From Chitinophagaceae bacterium (lineage in GTDB: Bacteria > Bacteroidota > Bacteroidia > Chitinophagales > Chitinophagaceae): a stretch of 8,213 nucleotides of DNA. The notes under the pieces were generated by a model. That model was not told the origin of the DNA and made no database searches. It saw only the letters and a list, made by a program, of their open reading frames with translations. The position numbers and the translations under genes were made by a program. Where the stretch lies: NCBI GenBank assembly GCA_947472635.1, contig CANJDY010000115.1:1-8213 (forward strand). The letters are read 5' to 3'. This document shows, piece after piece, positions 6,525 through 8,213 of the stretch (its first letter is position 1; the number at the start of each line of letters is the position of its first letter).

Positions 6525-7790
6525 TTAATTGATATGGATATGCGGTCCATTAATAATTCCAATTACTTTGCCCATCAACTGCTTCCCGATGAAAGCAGAA
6601 TTTTTACAGTTGGACAGAATATTATTTTCTTCGAATGTATACTTTGTTGTTGGATTAAATAGTGTAAGGGTTGCCGTTGTTCCTTCCTTAATTTCAGGAA
6701 TGGGCAGTCCAAATGTTTTTCTAGGTGACACAGATAGTGTCTCGATAAATTCGGCTATCGACCATTGTTCATTTACCAACGTCCAAACCACCCCAAACAA
6801 GCTTTCCAGGCCAATCATGCCATTTTTTGCATATTCAAATTCGCAAACCTTGGCATCATAATTTTGGGGTAGGTGATGAGAGGCAATAAAATCAATTGTG
6901 CCATCTAGTAAGCCCTGTATTAAATTTTGCCTGTCCAATTTCGTTCTGATAGGAGGATTTACTTTTAAGTTGGTATCGTATTGCTGCAGGTCATCATCAG
7001 TAAAAAATAAATGATAAGGTGTAACGGAGCAGCTGATGTTAATTCCTGCTTCCTTGGCTGCCCTAATAAGTTCTATACTTTTGGTCGATGAGATACCCGT
7101 AAAATGTAGTTTACTGGCTGCATAATTCGCCAGTTCAATATCCCTGGCTACCATGATTTCTTCTGCCATGGCTGGTTTTCCTGGTAGACCGAGCTGGGTA
7201 GAGATAATGCCTTCATTCATCAGGCCATTGCTACCAATGGTTTTGTCATCGGGAAGTTGAATGACTGTTCCATCAATGGTTTTAACATATTGAAGTGCCT
7301 TGAGTAGCAAGCTCCCATCCTGGATGGAGTTGAGCCCATCACTGAAAGCTATCGCTCCTGAATTGGCCATGTCATACATTTCAGCCAATTCTTTGCCGGC
7401 AGCATTTTTGGTAATTGCTCCAATTGGATAAACTTTTACACCAGCAGAACTTGCTTTTTGAGTGATATATTCCACCTGCGATTTGGTTGATACCACAGGG
7501 TTGGTATTGGGAAGTAGTAAAATAGCTGTAAATCCTCCGGTGGCTGCAGCCTTTGTTCCGCTTTCGATGGTTTCGCGGTATTCAAATCCGGGATCGCAAA
7601 AATGGGCGAAAGAATCCATCCATCCAATGCTGATATGCAATCCTGGTTCTTCTATAACTCGTTCTGCAGGTTGATTGATTGAATCAGCAATGGCTGTAAT
7701 AATACCATTTTGGATCAATAGATCTTTACACTGTCCATTAAGAGGGGAGGCTTTGCAAACGATGGTGGCCTGTTTAATTAAAACGCTCAT
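6525..7790 (-). CDS. Dihydroorotase homologue with degenerate active site (amidohydrolase fold)
   Basis: A 421-residue member of the class I dihydroorotase family, full length. The backbone of the family is clear: an N-terminal beta-sandwich part, GGFTAILLLPNTNP (85-98), GAIAFSDG (145-152), NEGIISTQLGLPG (192-204), KVNPPIR (276-282) and a C-terminal strand region. However, the zinc site is largely gone. The expected HVHLRDPG is FAHFCDPG (61-68), losing the first His and the substrate-binding Arg. The HVS ligand is now G232, in FTGISS. The catalytic DHAPH is HHLPQ (305-309). No His replaces the ligand near 180. It is therefore probably not a working dihydroorotase. Automatic pipelines will call it pyrC. 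It resembles non-catalytic PyrC' proteins, some of which support aspartate carbamoyltransferase. ATG 7790 has no Shine-Dalgarno. It heads the tight unit, with the DUF4199 gene starting one base after its stop. Confidence 0.9.
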   Translation of the reverse strand: MSVLIKQATIVCKASPLNGQCKDLLIQNGIITAIADSINQPAERVIEEPGLHISIGWMDSFAHFCDPGFEYRETIESGTKAAATGGFTAILLLPNTNPVVSTKSQVEYITQKASSAGVKVYPIGAITKNAAGKELAEMYDMANSGAIAFSDGLNSIQDGSLLLKALQYVKTIDGTVIQLPDDKTIGSNGLMNEGIISTQLGLPGKPAMAEEIMVARDIELANYAASKLHFTGISSTKSIELIRAAKEAGINISCSVTPYHLFFTDDDLQQYDTNLKVNPPIRTKLDRQNLIQGLLDGTIDFIASHHLPQNYDAKVCEFEYAKNGMIGLESLFGVVWTLVNEQWSIAEFIETLSVSPRKTFGLPIPEIKEGTTATLTLFNPTTKYTFEENNILSNCKNSAFIGKQLMGKVIGIINGPHIHIN

Positions 7791-7834
7791 GAATTATAAA
7801 GTTGCGCTAAGTTACAATATGTTGTTGTTTTTAG

Positions 7835-7851
7835 AATTGAAAATTTCAATT
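7835..7851. repeat. Perfect 17-bp palindrome in the divergent intergenic region
   Basis: Arms AATTGAAA and TTTCAATT are perfect 8-base inverted repeats around one central A. The site ends where a TAnnTTTG-like element on the + strand begins. It lies 45 bases upstream of the dihydroorotase-like start and 94 upstream of the tRNA. It could be an operator, but AT-rich palindromes also arise by chance. Confidence 0.4.
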
Positions 7852-7858
7852 ACTTTTG
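7851..7858 (+). promoter_or_regulatory. Candidate Bacteroidota -7 element (TAnnTTTG) for the tRNA
   Basis: TACTTTTG matches the Bacteroidota -7 consensus TAnnTTTG exactly. The nearest upstream TTG (7825-7827) is 23 bases away, longer than the usual spacing of about 17-20, so the -33 element is poor. Transcription would start some 75-80 bases before the tRNA, giving a 5' leader to be processed. Confidence 0.3.
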
Positions 7859-7896
7859 TTGGGTTAACGTAATAGGCACTATATATTCAAATTAAA

Positions 7897-7912
7897 TATA
7901 GTATGTACTATA
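7897..7912. repeat. Short AT-rich palindrome upstream of the tRNA
   Basis: TATAGTA and TACTATA are perfect 7-base arms around a TG centre. It lies 33-48 bases upstream of the tRNA 5' end. No function can be assigned; it may be part of a promoter region or chance. Confidence 0.3.
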
Positions 7913-7944
7913 ACGAAAGCTGAAAAAACTGGGAAATTATATTT

Positions 7945-8018
7945 CGGGATGTAGCGCAGCCCGGTAGCGCACTAGGCTGGGGGTCTAGGGGTCGCAAGTT
8001 CGAATCTTGTCATCCCGA
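7945..8018 (+). tRNA. tRNA-Pro (anticodon GGG)
   Basis: A 74-base tRNA that folds fully. The acceptor stem CGGGATG (7945-7951) pairs with CATCCCG (8011-8017), with discriminator A at 8018. The D arm is GCGC/GCGC (7954-7957, 7967-7970). The anticodon stem is CTAGG/TCTAG (7972-7976, 7984-7988; one G-U pair) around the loop CTGGGGG, placing GGG at 7979-7981. The variable loop has 5 bases. The T arm is GCAAG/CTTGT (one G-U pair) with loop TTCGAAT. The C1-G72 pair is a typical bacterial proline tRNA identity feature. It reads CCC and CCU codons. The 3' CCA is not encoded, since CAG follows, so it must be added enzymatically. A terminator follows at once, indicating a single-gene unit. Confidence 0.96.
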
Positions 8019-8022
8019 CAGT

Positions 8023-8052
8023 AAAGAGCACTAAGCAATTAGTGCTCTTTTT
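8023..8052 (+). terminator. Intrinsic terminator after tRNA-Pro
   Basis: A 12-base perfect stem, AAAGAGCACTAA (8023-8034) with TTAGTGCTCTTT (8039-8050), closed by a GCAA tetraloop of the GNRA type. The T-run is 8048-8052 on the + strand. On the - strand the stem is the same but followed by only three Ts, so it may also weakly end the gene converging from the right, whose stop is at 8065. Confidence 0.92.
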
Positions 8053-8064
8053 ATATAAAATTAA

Positions 8065-8213
8065 TTATCCCCCTAGTAAAATTTGTACTTCGGTTTGAAG
8101 TAGGGGAATGTGGTTGATAATAATACCCCAAATAATTTCATCAGATACTGAATCATAACCATGAATGATTCTATTTCTAGTATCAATAATTTTTCTAGCA
8201 TTTGTAATGTTAA
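8065..8213 (-). CDS. HepT-like/DUF86 HEPN ribonuclease toxin, C-terminal part
   Basis: The frame is open from the right edge to a TAA at 8065-8067, giving 48 full codons; the N-terminal part lies outside the window. The fragment begins NITNARKIID and carries TRNRIIHGYDSVSDEIIWG, then an amphipathic helix ending in ILLGG. The RNRIIHGY segment is the HEPN R-x4-H catalytic motif, with a tyrosine two residues after the His. That tyrosine is the residue which MntA antitoxins modify with AMP in characterised HepT/MntA (type VII) systems (family knowledge). The following D-x-V-x-x-E-I-I-W-x-I-I and L-P-L-L-type helix also fit DUF86. HepT proteins are about 110-120 residues, so roughly 60-70 are missing. 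An MntA-type nucleotidyltransferase gene would be expected beyond the edge, but this cannot be seen here. Confidence 0.85.
   Translation of the reverse strand, partial: NITNARKIIDTRNRIIHGYDSVSDEIIWGIIINHIPLLQTEVQILLGG

Noticed and set aside
6529..6861. 110-codon open frame on the + strand
   Set aside because: It lies inside the dihydroorotase-like gene in antisense and has no recognisable protein features.
6525..7790. Calling this gene canonical pyrC
   Set aside because: The metal ligands and the substrate Arg are mostly replaced, so the symbol would imply an activity the sequence does not support.
7938..7945. TATATTTC as a -7 promoter element just before the tRNA
   Set aside because: It overlaps the first base of the mature tRNA, so transcription would start inside it, and it has a mismatch.
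7945..8213. Evidence for an integrated element (att duplication of the tRNA 3' end)
   Set aside because: No second copy of the tRNA 3' segment and no integrase are visible in the window; only the location is suggestive.

Overview
The window looks like a stretch of Bacteroidota chromosome, most likely from the Chitinophagales/Chitinophagaceae (the lineage is an inference). The DNA is AT-rich, the genes lack Shine-Dalgarno sequences, and one TAnnTTTG-type -7 element is present. The gene set also fits: a DUF4199 protein, a catalytically degenerate dihydroorotase and secreted Bacteroidota-type families. I see no insertion sequence, CRISPR array, origin or rRNA, and no gene-free stretch reaches 300 bases.

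Left part, + strand: the window opens inside lepA (elongation factor 4), which lacks only its first few codons. After a 174-base gap with no clear signal comes a small cytosolic protein (1951-2325) that resembles a C2 or transthyretin-like beta-sandwich.

Middle, - strand, read from right to left: a tightly packed unit starts at 7790. It holds a dihydroorotase homologue that has lost most metal ligands, a four-helix DUF4199 membrane protein, a GtrB/DPM1-type family 2 glycosyltransferase with two C-terminal helices, and a soluble GT-B family 4 glycosyltransferase. The gaps are 1, 5 and 3 bases, so they are very probably cotranscribed. The three downstream products suggest transfer of sugar to a lipid carrier and assembly of a surface glycan. 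Downstream, at 141- and 64-base gaps, are two secreted proteins. One is a 324-residue protein of an unnamed but recurrent Bacteroidota type. The other is a 110-residue protein built almost entirely from a 13-residue Y-x-N-Q-A repeat, matching what I recall as the 7(1) 'septoil knot' family.

Right part: a divergent AT-rich intergenic region with two perfect palindromes and a -7-like element leads into a proline tRNA (anticodon GGG) on the + strand, followed by a strong intrinsic terminator. Converging on that terminator from the right edge is the C-terminal part of a HEPN ribonuclease of the HepT/DUF86 type. Its partner, if it has one, lies outside the window.

The points most worth a second look are the repeat/knot protein, the probable pseudoenzyme heading a glycosyltransferase operon, and the edge-truncated HepT next to a tRNA gene.
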